Source of the DNA: an uncultured Gammaproteobacteria bacterium
GTDB lineage: Bacteria; Pseudomonadota; Gammaproteobacteria; Ga0077536
Reading direction: 5' to 3'
DNA length: 37,475 nt
Assembly (NCBI GenBank): GCA_938075585.1
Contig: CALJHG010000039.1
Coordinates: 1 to 37,475, forward strand
The first letter of the stretch is position 1. The number at the start of each line of letters is the position of its first letter. Below the pieces are notes generated by a model. It had not been told where the DNA came from and did no database searches. It saw nothing but the letters and a program-made list of their open reading frames with translations. A program made the position numbers and the translations under genes. Shown here in pieces: positions 1-8,484 of the stretch.

Positions 1-3
1 AAA

Positions 4-1242
4 ATGAGACAGGTGCATATAGCCGGCGTTGGGATGACTAATTTTGGTAAATTTATAGATAGAAGCTTAAAGGATTTGACCGGCGATGCTTTAAAGGATG
101 TTTTGTCTGACGCAGGCTGCGATGCGGCAGATATTGAGGCCGCTTTTTTTGGAAATTGTGTCCAAGGCCACATGGAAGGTCAAGATATGGTGCGAGGCGA
201 AATAGCGCTGAGACCTTTTGGTGTTGCTGGTGTTCCAATCGTAAACGTCGAAAATGCGTGTGCTACGTCTAGTACTGCTTTTCATATGGCGGTAAATTAT
301 GTGAAATCTGGAGCAGCCGATATTGTGCTAGCAATAGGCGTGGAAAAGATGTTCTCTGAGGATAAGGCAAGAATGTTTAGCGCCTTTGATGGTGCTTGGG
401 ATGTGCACGAAGTGGACCAGAGTGTTGAGCGGTTCGATGGTATGGCTGAAGGGGTAGAGATACCCGAAGGTACCACCTCGCCCAGACCCTACAGCGTTTT
501 TATGGATATATACGCTGGATTTTGTCGGATGCATATGAAAGAGTTTGGGACCACGCAAGAGCAGTTAGCGATTATCGCGTCGAAAAATCATTTACACTCC
601 GTGCATAACACTCGATCGCAATATAACAAGGCCTTCACTGTAGAAGAAGTTTTGGCGGCGGCGCCAATAACTTACCCGTTGACACTACCTATGTGTTCCC
701 CTGTGAGTGATGGGGCTGCTGCTGCGATAGTTTGCAGTAACGAAGGTCTGAAAAAATTAAAAGGTCGTACCGATCGGAATGTGAAAGTTCTTAGCAGCGT
801 ACTGCGAGCGGGTAGCGATAGGGATTTGCGTGATTTTGATCAGCATGCAAGTAAGCTGGCTGCTATGACAGCTTACGATCAAGCAGGTGTTGGCCCGGAA
901 GATATTGACGTCGCTGAGGTACACGATGCGACAGCGATGGGCGAGGTGATGGAAGTAGAGGCTCTAGGCTTATGCGAGCTGGGAGGGGGAGGGCCGATGG
1001 CAGAAGCAGGTGACAGCACTCTCGGGGGACGAGTTCCCGTCAATCCATCTGGTGGTCTCGAGTCGAAAGGTCATCCAATAGGGGCTACTGGGTTAGGGCA
1101 AATTTTTGAGCTTGTTTGTCAGCTCCGTGGAGAGTCTGATGCGCGGCAGGTCGAAGGCGCGCGGGTAGGTATCGCACAAAATGGTGGTGGTATTGTTGGA
1201 ATCGAAGAGGCTGTGACCTGTATTACGTTATTAGGCACATAG
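4..1242 (+). CDS. SCP2-type thiolase family protein
   Basis: A thiolase-fold protein of 412 residues, closest in style to the SCP2/lipid-transfer branch that cleaves or condenses acyl-CoA chains. The nucleophile Cys86 sits in NVENACATSS and the His357 loop reads GHPIGATG. Two usual features are missing: the HDCF-type motif of SCPx thiolases appears as HDAT (307-310), and the C-terminal Cys loop of classical thiolases is replaced by AQNGGG near 391-396. The catalytic base is therefore unclear, and it may be a specialised thiolase or a non-thiolytic relative. It opens a tight same-strand run with PPDK-like, biotin-carboxylase and carboxyltransferase genes, so it probably handles a CoA ester in that pathway. 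The ATG lies only three bases into the window, so its ribosome site and any upstream operon genes are not visible. Family assignment is firm; substrate is unknown. Confidence 0.85.
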   Translation: MRQVHIAGVGMTNFGKFIDRSLKDLTGDALKDVLSDAGCDAADIEAAFFGNCVQGHMEGQDMVRGEIALRPFGVAGVPIVNVENACATSSTAFHMAVNYVKSGAADIVLAIGVEKMFSEDKARMFSAFDGAWDVHEVDQSVERFDGMAEGVEIPEGTTSPRPYSVFMDIYAGFCRMHMKEFGTTQEQLAIIASKNHLHSVHNTRSQYNKAFTVEEVLAAAPITYPLTLPMCSPVSDGAAAAIVCSNEGLKKLKGRTDRNVKVLSSVLRAGSDRDLRDFDQHASKLAAMTAYDQAGVGPEDIDVAEVHDATAMGEVMEVEALGLCELGGGGPMAEAGDSTLGGRVPVNPSGGLESKGHPIGATGLGQIFELVCQLRGESDARQVEGARVGIAQNGGGIVGIEEAVTCITLLGT

Positions 1243-1261
1243 TTCTGAGGTTTTTAATTGA

Positions 1262-3016
1262 TTGACGGAATTTGATGATATGGTTGAGCGAAGGAACGTG
1301 AATGTTTTAGAGCTGACTGGAGACTACCTGCCTGATCGGGCGCTTATCGGTGGGAAAGCTTGGTCTATATGCCGAATGAAAAGTCTTGGTCTGCCGGTGC
1401 CGCCTGCTTTTGTAGTTACTACAAACGTGTGTAAGGATTATTTGAACTCTGGAGAGCTGTCAGATGCCTTAAAAGATGAGGTTCTAGTTGCTGTAAGAGG
1501 ACTGGAAGACGCCACTGGAAGATTTTTAGACGGTGAGGAACGACCGCTTTTACTTTCTGTGCGCTCTGGGGCACCAATCTCCATGCCAGGAATGATGGAC
1601 ACAGTACTCAATTTAGGGATGACTTTAGAGACTCAGAAAGCGCTATCACTTGAGTCTGGTAGCGAAAAATTTGCGAAAGACACCCATCTTAGATTTTTGA
1701 CACTGTATTCTAATATAGTGTTGAAGCAGCCGATCACTCCGGATGCTGAACCGGAAGACATACTTCAGTCGCTGAATAGTGATGGAAACTTCGAGAGTCC
1801 TACGGAGCAATTATTCAAAGCAATAGAGGCTGTATTTTCATCGTGGAATTCGCGGAGAGCAAAAAGATATCGTAAGCATAATGACATTTCTGATGAACTG
1901 GGAACTGCTGTTGTTGTGCAGGCAATGGTTTTTGGAAATCTTGATCGCCTATCGGGAACAGGAGTGTTATTCAGTCGCAATCCTTTGACAGGCAGTAAAG
2001 AGCCTTTTGGAGAATATTTGGCTGGTGCTCAGGGAGAAGATGTGGTCTCAGGCACCCATACACCCGACCCCCTCAGTTGTTTGGCGGAGGATATGCCAGA
2101 TATCTATGATGAACTATTAAGATCTTCTGAGGTTTTAGAGAATGAAAATGGTGATGTCCAGGACATCGAATTTACAGTTCAGAATGGCGAGCTTTTTTTA
2201 CTCCAGTCTCGCTCTGCGAAGAGATCTCCTGAGGCAGCGGTCTCCTTTGCTGTGGATATGGTGGAAGAGGGCCGGATATCTTCTGACGAGGCATTATCGC
2301 GAGTAACGAGTGAGCAGATGCGCACATTGCTTCGACCCAAGCTTGAAGAGGGTTGTACAATCGACCGATTACCTCTCGCTCAGGGTGAGTCGGCATGTCA
2401 CGGAGTAAGCCATGGGGTCGTTGTTCTAACTTCTGATCAAGCTGAACTACTGTCCTCTCAAGGTCAGGATGTTGTGCTCGCTAGAGAAACGACCAGTCCA
2501 GATGATCTCCATGGAATGATTGCTAGTACCGCAGTTTTGACCGAGACTGGGGGCCTAACTTCACACGCGGCTGTGGTAGGCAGAGCATTAGGAGTTCCGT
2601 GTATTGTAGGGTGTGGTTCTGGAAGCTTACTTAAACTTGAGGGGAAGGAAGTCACGGTTGACGCTACATCAGGTAAGATTTTCGAAGGATATTTACCAGT
2701 GGTGCAGCCAAAAGAGAGTGATGATCCTCGTTTAGTCAGTATAAAAAGATGGGCAAGTGACCAATGTCCAATTAAAGTGGTGGAGCGATCGAGCGTCGTA
2801 CCACAAGAGGTTTTCGATTTAGATGATTTGGATGATTGCGACAGTCCGGAAAAGATTCCGTTGTATTTGAAAGGACAAAAGGTTGTATCTGGGAGTGTAT
2901 TAGACTCCGGAGTTGGTGTTCTAGCGGCGATACAGTGTGGTGTTGAGACTATTGTTACGGATAATCCGCTAGCGGTAACTCTGGCGGCGGTCGAAGCAAA
3001 TAACAGTAATGACTAA
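1262..3016 (+). CDS. Short PPDK-like phosphotransferase lacking the PEP/pyruvate barrel
   Basis: The N-terminal half is a PPDK-type ATP-grasp domain: SVRSGAPISMPGMMDTV (99-115), VVVQAMVFGNL, the GEYLAGAQGEDVVSGT block (250-265) and the LFLLQSRSAKR strand. A phospho-histidine swivelling domain follows, with TGGLTSHAAVVGRALG carrying His435. Full PPDK is about 880 residues; this protein is 584. After residue 480 only about 100 residues remain, and they resemble the first unit of the missing C-terminal barrel (DPRLVSIKRWA, then GVETIVTDNPLA). It can plausibly move a phosphoryl group from ATP to His435, but it has no PEP/pyruvate site, so the acceptor is unknown. Phenylphosphate synthase is a known case of PEP-synthase-like domains reused for another acceptor. 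The start is TTG 1262, 11 bases after GAGG, or ATG 1280. It lies between a thiolase and biotin-dependent carboxylase genes. Confidence 0.8.
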   Translation: MTEFDDMVERRNVNVLELTGDYLPDRALIGGKAWSICRMKSLGLPVPPAFVVTTNVCKDYLNSGELSDALKDEVLVAVRGLEDATGRFLDGEERPLLLSVRSGAPISMPGMMDTVLNLGMTLETQKALSLESGSEKFAKDTHLRFLTLYSNIVLKQPITPDAEPEDILQSLNSDGNFESPTEQLFKAIEAVFSSWNSRRAKRYRKHNDISDELGTAVVVQAMVFGNLDRLSGTGVLFSRNPLTGSKEPFGEYLAGAQGEDVVSGTHTPDPLSCLAEDMPDIYDELLRSSEVLENENGDVQDIEFTVQNGELFLLQSRSAKRSPEAAVSFAVDMVEEGRISSDEALSRVTSEQMRTLLRPKLEEGCTIDRLPLAQGESACHGVSHGVVVLTSDQAELLSSQGQDVVLARETTSPDDLHGMIASTAVLTETGGLTSHAAVVGRALGVPCIVGCGSGSLLKLEGKEVTVDATSGKIFEGYLPVVQPKESDDPRLVSIKRWASDQCPIKVVERSSVVPQEVFDLDDLDDCDSPEKIPLYLKGQKVVSGSVLDSGVGVLAAIQCGVETIVTDNPLAVTLAAVEANNSND

Positions 3017-3057
3017 AACTATTTTTATAAAGAAAAAAATATCTGAGGACAAATTTC

Positions 3058-3549
3058 ATGGCTAAGCCTACTTCGGACGATATAAAAACGTTGATTGAAC
3101 AGTTTGAGCAATCTGACTGGAAGGAAGTACATGTAAAAACTGATTGTTTCGAATTGTATTTGTCTGAAAATCCAAAAAGTTCGGGCCCTCCTTCGGCTGT
3201 TACACCTCAATTGACTGCAGCAACTTCCCAAACTATTGATAGCGCTGACACGATTCCGAGCGCTGCGGAACCGACACCTGAGGCGAGTAAAGCCATTCTG
3301 CCAGAAGGCATGACTGCCGTAACTGCGCCCAATCTTGGTACATTTTATAGTGCTCCGAAACCTGGTGCACCGCCTTACGTTGAAGTCGGTCAAAATGTTT
3401 CAGCAGAGACAGAAGTCTGTTTGATTGAAGTGATGAAATTATTTACACCAGTAAAAGCGGGCGTATCAGGAGTCGTCAGGGAAATTTGTGTTTCTGATGG
3501 GCAGATGGTTGAGTATGAGCAGCTTCTTGTTGTCATCGAACCAAGCTGA
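3058..3549 (+). CDS. Biotin carboxyl carrier protein
   Basis: A small biotin carrier of AccB type, 163 residues. It has a short helical N-terminal region, a Pro/Ala/Thr-rich flexible linker (about 40-80), and a biotinyl domain from about residue 85 to the end. The biotin acceptor is Lys127 in EVMKLF, a variant of the usual EAMKM motif, and the domain closes with the usual GQMVEYEQLLVVIEP hairpin. A clear GAGGA ribosome site stands eight bases before the ATG. The next gene, biotin carboxylase, starts nine bases after the stop, so the two are almost certainly co-translated. It is likely the mobile arm carrying carboxybiotin from the carboxylase to the adjacent carboxyltransferase. It could also be a duplicate acetyl-CoA carboxylase subunit, but no accD-type gene is nearby, so a dedicated carrier is more likely. 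Confidence 0.88.
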   Translation: MAKPTSDDIKTLIEQFEQSDWKEVHVKTDCFELYLSENPKSSGPPSAVTPQLTAATSQTIDSADTIPSAAEPTPEASKAILPEGMTAVTAPNLGTFYSAPKPGAPPYVEVGQNVSAETEVCLIEVMKLFTPVKAGVSGVVREICVSDGQMVEYEQLLVVIEPS

Positions 3550-3558
3550 TTTTTACTA

Positions 3559-4929
3559 ATGACAATTAAGCGAGTATTTGTTGCAAATCGTGGAGAAATC
3601 GCAGTGCGAATTATACGGGCTGCGCACGCGCTGGGAATAGAAGTTGTGCAAGGTGTTTCTCTCGCTGATAGAGATAGTATGGCACCGAAGCTGGCCGACC
3701 GTGATGTAGTTATCGGACCGGCTCAGTCTAAGGATAGCTATCTGGATGTCCGGACTGTAGTGCATGCAGCGAAGTCGACAGGTTGTGACGCGCTGCACCC
3801 TGGCTACGGCTTTCTTTCAGAGAGAGCAGAACTGGCGCGCGTTTGCTTGGAAGAAGGTATTATTTTTGTCGGTCCTCAAGCTCAAGTTATCGAAGATTTA
3901 GGAGATAAACTTCGAGCGAGGGAAATTGCGGAAGGATCTGGGATTGCCTCAGTACCTGGAAGTGGTCATATCGAGTCCCCAGCTGCTGCGTTAGTGGCAG
4001 CTAATGAAATAGGATTTCCTGTGGTTATGAAAGCGTCGGCTGGGGGAGGTGGACGGGGAATGTTTGTTGCCCGAAGCAGCGATGACATTACAGAGTCTTT
4101 TGAACGAGCGAGTGGCGAAGCCTTGGAAGCCTTCGGCGACGGGACCCTTTATCTAGAGCGATATATTGAAAATGCGCGACATGTCGAGGTACAGATAGCT
4201 GGAGATGGCCAAGGGAATGCGGTGCATTTTGGCGAGCGAGATTGCTCAGTCCAGCGGAGATATCAAAAAGTAGTAGAAGAGGCTCCTTGCGTTTTAATGT
4301 CTGATCCCTTGAGAAAAAAACTTCATAAGGCAGCCGTTAAGTTAGTCTCCTCGCTCAACTACTCCAATGTTGGGACGGTAGAATTTCTTTTTGATGTTGA
4401 GCGAGATGAGTTCTATTTCATCGAAGTAAATACGCGTATTCAAGTCGAGCATCCAGTTACAGAGCAGGTTACGGGATATGATTTAGTTCAGATGCAGTTT
4501 CGCCTCGCGGCGCAAGAGGAAAATGCCCTGCCGGCGCAAGAGGCAATAAGTATTTCAAGACATGCCATCGAGTGTAGGTTGAACGCCGAGGACGCATATA
4601 ATAATTTTGCTCCAAGTCCAGGTCGCATCACGGAATGGGGTCCCTCGCAAGGTGCTGGCATCAGGGTTGATAGCCATTGTTATACTGGTTACTTGGTACC
4701 ACCATTTTACGACTCTATGATTGGTAAAATAGTGGTAACTGGACCAGATCGGTTGTCGACCGTTCATCGTCTCCAAACAGCACTTGCGGATTTTCGGATC
4801 GAAGGCCTAGTATGTAATTTACCATTGCTTCGGGAAATCGTCGCGCACCCTGATTTTGAGGGTAATAATTTTCATACGCGGTGGTTGGAGCAAGATATGC
4901 TCCCAGCGTTTGAGTTGGCAAAAAAATAA
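3559..4929 (+). CDS. Biotin carboxylase subunit
   Basis: A 456-residue ATP-grasp biotin carboxylase that uses ATP and bicarbonate to carboxylate biotin on the carrier protein encoded just upstream. It shows the N-terminal RVFVANRGEIAVRIIRAA segment, HPGYGFLSE, the glycine-rich ATP loop KASAGGGGRGM, the HFGERDCSVQRRYQK block, and the active-site EVNTRIQVEHPVTEQ. Length matches stand-alone AccC proteins. It begins nine bases after the carrier stop with no strong Shine-Dalgarno of its own, which suggests translational coupling. The carboxyltransferase starts 15 bases after its stop. The gene order resembles multi-subunit pyruvate carboxylase or oxaloacetate decarboxylase sets more than accBC, because the partner is an HMGL-fold protein. 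All catalytic motifs I can recognise are intact, in contrast to the divergent partner. Confidence 0.92.
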   Translation: MTIKRVFVANRGEIAVRIIRAAHALGIEVVQGVSLADRDSMAPKLADRDVVIGPAQSKDSYLDVRTVVHAAKSTGCDALHPGYGFLSERAELARVCLEEGIIFVGPQAQVIEDLGDKLRAREIAEGSGIASVPGSGHIESPAAALVAANEIGFPVVMKASAGGGGRGMFVARSSDDITESFERASGEALEAFGDGTLYLERYIENARHVEVQIAGDGQGNAVHFGERDCSVQRRYQKVVEEAPCVLMSDPLRKKLHKAAVKLVSSLNYSNVGTVEFLFDVERDEFYFIEVNTRIQVEHPVTEQVTGYDLVQMQFRLAAQEENALPAQEAISISRHAIECRLNAEDAYNNFAPSPGRITEWGPSQGAGIRVDSHCYTGYLVPPFYDSMIGKIVVTGPDRLSTVHRLQTALADFRIEGLVCNLPLLREIVAHPDFEGNNFHTRWLEQDMLPAFELAKK

Positions 4930-4944
4930 AGGATGTAAGGAAGA

Positions 4945-6399
4945 ATGGCACACATAGAATTTCTTGATGAGACAATGCGTGATGGTCAACAAAGTTTATG
5001 GGGGATGCGCATGCAAGCAGGTATGGCACTTCCAGTGTCCCCAATCGTTGACCGTACGGGGTACCGAGTGATCGACCTCACTGGCTCGTCCATGTTTGAA
5101 TGTTTAATTAAGTATTGTCACGAGAACCCTTGGGAGGGTTTAGACCTGCTTGTTAAGTCCATGCCTAATACTCCTATTAGGGGTGGTATGCGATCGAATG
5201 CTTCGGTCACTTTTGGTGTGACTCCCGATTCGTTGATGGATGCTTGGATGCGCCAGTTAAATGTCCATGGTGTGCGTAGCTTCTGGATCTACGATGTTCT
5301 TTTTAATATAGATAAAACGTTGCGGTTGGCAAAAGTTGCTAAGGAGTTTGGTAGCGAAGTTGCGGGTGCCATTATGTTTACTTTGAGCCCAGTTCATACC
5401 GATGAGTATTATGCTGCCAAAGCAGACAAATTATCTGAGTCAGACGACATCGATACTATCTTGTTATACGACACGGCAGGGGTGCTGGAAAAAGAGAGAT
5501 TGGTTACTTTACTGCCAGCAATTAAATCTAAATCTCGTGGAAAGCCTATCGAATTTCACTCGAACAATTTACTTGGACAATCCGCCAAGGCTTATTTAGA
5601 CGCTATAGATTTGGGTGTGAGTATATTGCATACCGCTGTTCGACCCATGGCAAATGGACCCTCGGTACCGTCAGTGGAAATAATGGCTAGAAACGTTGAG
5701 CTGTTAGGACACACGCATAATTTGGATAGCACTTTATTTGCTCCCGTTGCAGAGCATTTCGAAAAAGTTGGGAAAGCAGCAGGATTTTTAGTCAATCAAT
5801 CTGCGGAATATGATGTACTTTCTATTCGTCACCAGGTGCCGGGTGGGATGGTTGGAACCTTGAAGGCGCAACTAGTTCAAAATGGTATGAGCGATAGATT
5901 AGATGAGGTGCTCCAAGAAACTGCTGCTGTTAGAAAAGAGCTAGGCTACCCTGGGATGGCGACTCCATTTAGCCAGTTGGTTGGTACTCAAGCGGTGCTT
6001 AATATCGTTACAGGTAAACGGTACGCATCTATTCCTGATGAAGTAATTCAGTATGCGGCAGGATTTTATGGCGATACAGCTGGTCCTATAGATCAAAATA
6101 TTATGGACGTTATTATGTCGTCCCCACGTGCGAAAACAGTTGTGGCGAACCCACCCGCACAGCCGAGTATTGAAGAATTACGGAGAGAGTATGGCACTGA
6201 CGATGACGATGAGCTGATTTTAAGGGCGTTAGTTCCGGGAGAAGGCTTAGAAAAAATGAGGAGCAGTGGGCCGGTAAAAACTACCTATTCATACCTTTCG
6301 TCTCCTGAGCTACAGGAAGTATCAAAACTTATGAAACTTTCACAGTCACCAGTCATGCAGATTAGTACCGAAGATCTTCATATATCGTTGAAGCGCTGA
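4945..6399 (+). CDS. Divergent HMGL-type biotin-dependent carboxyltransferase
   Basis: A 484-residue protein of the pyruvate carboxylase / oxaloacetate decarboxylase alpha / transcarboxylase 5S family (HMGL-like TIM barrel plus C-terminal carboxylase domain). The opening FLDETMRDGQQSLWG is typical, and so is the C-terminal conserved segment with GGMVGTLKAQL, ELGYPGMATPFSQLVGTQAV and related blocks. The family metal site uses Asp, a carbamylated Lys in the KDMAG motif, and two His in HxH. Here Asp8 and His205 are kept, but the Lys position is Tyr175 (LLYDTAG) and the second His is Asn207 (FHSNN). It is therefore unlikely to decarboxylate or carboxylate pyruvate or oxaloacetate with the usual metal chemistry. 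With biotin carboxylase and carrier genes directly upstream, it probably carboxylates another substrate. AAGGA precedes the ATG. Confidence 0.82.
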   Translation: MAHIEFLDETMRDGQQSLWGMRMQAGMALPVSPIVDRTGYRVIDLTGSSMFECLIKYCHENPWEGLDLLVKSMPNTPIRGGMRSNASVTFGVTPDSLMDAWMRQLNVHGVRSFWIYDVLFNIDKTLRLAKVAKEFGSEVAGAIMFTLSPVHTDEYYAAKADKLSESDDIDTILLYDTAGVLEKERLVTLLPAIKSKSRGKPIEFHSNNLLGQSAKAYLDAIDLGVSILHTAVRPMANGPSVPSVEIMARNVELLGHTHNLDSTLFAPVAEHFEKVGKAAGFLVNQSAEYDVLSIRHQVPGGMVGTLKAQLVQNGMSDRLDEVLQETAAVRKELGYPGMATPFSQLVGTQAVLNIVTGKRYASIPDEVIQYAAGFYGDTAGPIDQNIMDVIMSSPRAKTVVANPPAQPSIEELRREYGTDDDDELILRALVPGEGLEKMRSSGPVKTTYSYLSSPELQEVSKLMKLSQSPVMQISTEDLHISLKR

Positions 6400-6404
6400 A
6401 GGTT

Positions 6405-7601
6405 GTGTCTAGCCGTCGCGCAGTCATAATCGATGCAGTTAGAACACCATTCTGCCGTGGTCGAGAAGGGGGAGGCTTGTCGGGGATCCACCCAGTAGAT
6501 TTGTATGCTCAAACTTTGTCTGAATTAATTAGTCGGACTCAAGTAGATCCTGCGCTCATAGAAGACGTTATTACGGGGTGTGTTATACAGGTTGCCGAGC
6601 AGTCGGGAAATATTGGTAGACAAGCCGCTCTTGCGGCGGGTTTTCCCGAAAGTGTGCCCGCTATCACGCTAGACCGTAAATGTGGCTCTGCTCAGCAGGC
6701 CATGGATTTCGCGGCTCAAGGAGTTATATCTGGGGCTTATGATGCGGTTATTGCAGGTGGCGTTGAAATGATGAGTACGGTGCCGATGAGGATTAACCGT
6801 ATGGGCAAGGATAATGAAGGCGAATTATTTCGGAGCCGTTATCCAGATGGAATGATTCGCCAGGGAGTTTCCGCTGAACTTATTGCGAGCCGTTGGAATA
6901 TTGCGCGTAAGGAGTTGGATGAGTTTTCGCTGAGATCTCACATCAGAGCCGCAGATGACGCTAGCGGAAGAGCTAAAGATATTGTTTCTATTAACAAGGG
7001 GTCGACAGATGATGGCGTCGCATTGGTTTATGATGATGAGGGTATTCGTCCTAATACTAAGCTAGAAACGCTGTCAAATTTAGATACCGTTTTTAAAACC
7101 GACGAAATGAGTACTAGGTATCCGGAGATAAGCTGGAGCCTGACTGCTGCAAGTTCGAGTCCAGTTAGTGATGGCGCAAGCGCTTTGTTGATTATGGAAG
7201 AACAGTTAGCCATGAGGTTGAACCTAACACCGCGGGCTGCCATAACACATTTCTCTGTAGTGGGAGATGACCCGATAATGATGTTGACTGCGATAATCCC
7301 AGCTACTAAGAAGTTGTTGAGAAGGTGTGCTTTACGCTTATCTGATATCGACGCATACGAAGTTAATGAGGCGTTTGCCTCAATTCCGTTGGCGTGGCTC
7401 AAGGAGTTAGATGGAGATCCTGAGAAGCTCAATCAGTATGGAGGTGCGATCGCATTGGGTCATCCTGTAGGCGCCTCGGGGGGACGTTTGATCGCGAATA
7501 TGATGAGAGTACTTGAAGATACGAAGGGCAGATATGGTCTAATAACAATGTGTGAGAGTGGGGGTATGGCGAACGCGACTCTTATCGAGAACTTGACCTA
7601 G
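6405..7601 (+). CDS. Acetyl-CoA acyltransferase (classical thiolase)
   Basis: A canonical degradative or biosynthetic thiolase, 398 residues, catalysing 3-ketoacyl-CoA plus CoA to acetyl-CoA plus a shortened acyl-CoA, or the reverse. The acyl-accepting Cys93 lies in DRKCGSAQQA. The NEAFA motif, GHPVGASG with His353, and a C-terminal CESGG with Cys383 are all present, so it should be fully active, unlike the atypical thiolase opening the run. The only plausible start is GTG at 6405, five bases after the carboxyltransferase stop and only two bases after an AAGG. The close packing implies translational coupling. In context it probably cleaves the beta-keto acid CoA ester made after carboxylation. 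Chain-length preference cannot be read from the sequence. Confidence 0.92.
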   Translation: MSSRRAVIIDAVRTPFCRGREGGGLSGIHPVDLYAQTLSELISRTQVDPALIEDVITGCVIQVAEQSGNIGRQAALAAGFPESVPAITLDRKCGSAQQAMDFAAQGVISGAYDAVIAGGVEMMSTVPMRINRMGKDNEGELFRSRYPDGMIRQGVSAELIASRWNIARKELDEFSLRSHIRAADDASGRAKDIVSINKGSTDDGVALVYDDEGIRPNTKLETLSNLDTVFKTDEMSTRYPEISWSLTAASSSPVSDGASALLIMEEQLAMRLNLTPRAAITHFSVVGDDPIMMLTAIIPATKKLLRRCALRLSDIDAYEVNEAFASIPLAWLKELDGDPEKLNQYGGAIALGHPVGASGGRLIANMMRVLEDTKGRYGLITMCESGGMANATLIENLT

Positions 7602-7652
7602 GCTTGAGTCTTTTTGTTCGTTGATAACTGTTTGAAATAAAGGAATGAGATT

Positions 7653-8438
7653 ATGCCTGATAGAATGACAGATAAGGTCACTATTATTACCGGAGCTGGA
7701 ACGGGGATAGGCCGAGCTTGTATGGAGCTTTTTGCAGCGGAAGGTGCGAAGGTCGTTGGTTGCGGTCGAAGAGAGAATATGTTGCAGGAAAGTTTAGATA
7801 TAGTTTCTGAAAATCGGGGTGAGGGGCATATAGTTGCCGCAGATCTATCTAATCTAGAAGATGCGCAGAACGTAATTAGTAAAACAATATCTCTTTACGG
7901 AAGGATTGATTGTTTAGTGCACGCCGCGAGTGTAGGTTGGAGTTGGAGCCACACTAGCGAAGATTCGATGAATGATATAGCAAACACTCCGCCAGAAAAA
8001 TGGCATGAGGTAATCGGAATAAATTTAAACGCTTGTTATTATATGTGCCACGGTGTTTTGCAGCATATGTTAGAAGCGGGTCAAGGTTCGATCGTAAACG
8101 TGGCAAGTATTTCGGGGATGGTAGGTATGCAATCAGCCCACACCTACTGCTCGGCTAAAGGCGGCGTAATAAACTTGACGCGCGCTATGGCAAACTCGTA
8201 TGGAAAGCTCGGCGTCAGGGCCAACTGCGTATGTCCTGGCTATACTGATACACCCATGATCGCCGATGTCATGAATATATTTGATGATGAAGTGTTAGCA
8301 GATAATCTCACGCCGATGAGTCGCGCGGGGACTCCTTTAGAAATGGCCTATGGCTGCCTTTACTTAGCATCTGACGAAGCAAGCTACTGCAATGGTGTGA
8401 TTTTACCGATTGATGGCGGCACTGTCGCTCGACAATAG
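7653..8438 (+). CDS. SDR family oxidoreductase
   Basis: A 261-residue classical short-chain dehydrogenase/reductase. It has the Rossmann motif TGAGTGIG near residue 14, a CGRR segment after strand beta-2 that hints at NADP preference, HAASVG in place of NNAG, the active-site Ser in VASISGM, and the YCSAK Tyr/Lys pair. The C-terminus shows GYTDTPMI and the NGVILPIDGG signature of FabG-like and hydroxyacyl-CoA dehydrogenases. An AAGGA ribosome site stands eight bases before the ATG. It is the last gene of the plus-strand run, after a 51-base gap, so it likely acts on a hydroxy/keto intermediate of the same pathway. The exact substrate is not readable from motifs. Confidence 0.88.
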   Translation: MPDRMTDKVTIITGAGTGIGRACMELFAAEGAKVVGCGRRENMLQESLDIVSENRGEGHIVAADLSNLEDAQNVISKTISLYGRIDCLVHAASVGWSWSHTSEDSMNDIANTPPEKWHEVIGINLNACYYMCHGVLQHMLEAGQGSIVNVASISGMVGMQSAHTYCSAKGGVINLTRAMANSYGKLGVRANCVCPGYTDTPMIADVMNIFDDEVLADNLTPMSRAGTPLEMAYGCLYLASDEASYCNGVILPIDGGTVARQ

Positions 8439-8484
8439 CATTAGGCACACGGTTGAATCCGCAGGGGTTGTCGGTTTTTGGATC

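Noticed and set aside
4945-6399. Annotation as pyruvate carboxylase subunit B or oxaloacetate decarboxylase alpha
   Set aside because: Fold matches, but Tyr175 and Asn207 replace the catalytic Lys and His; I kept only the family name.
8439-8484. Terminator between the SDR and carbonic anhydrase genes
   Set aside because: Only a three-base stem before the T run; too weak to call.
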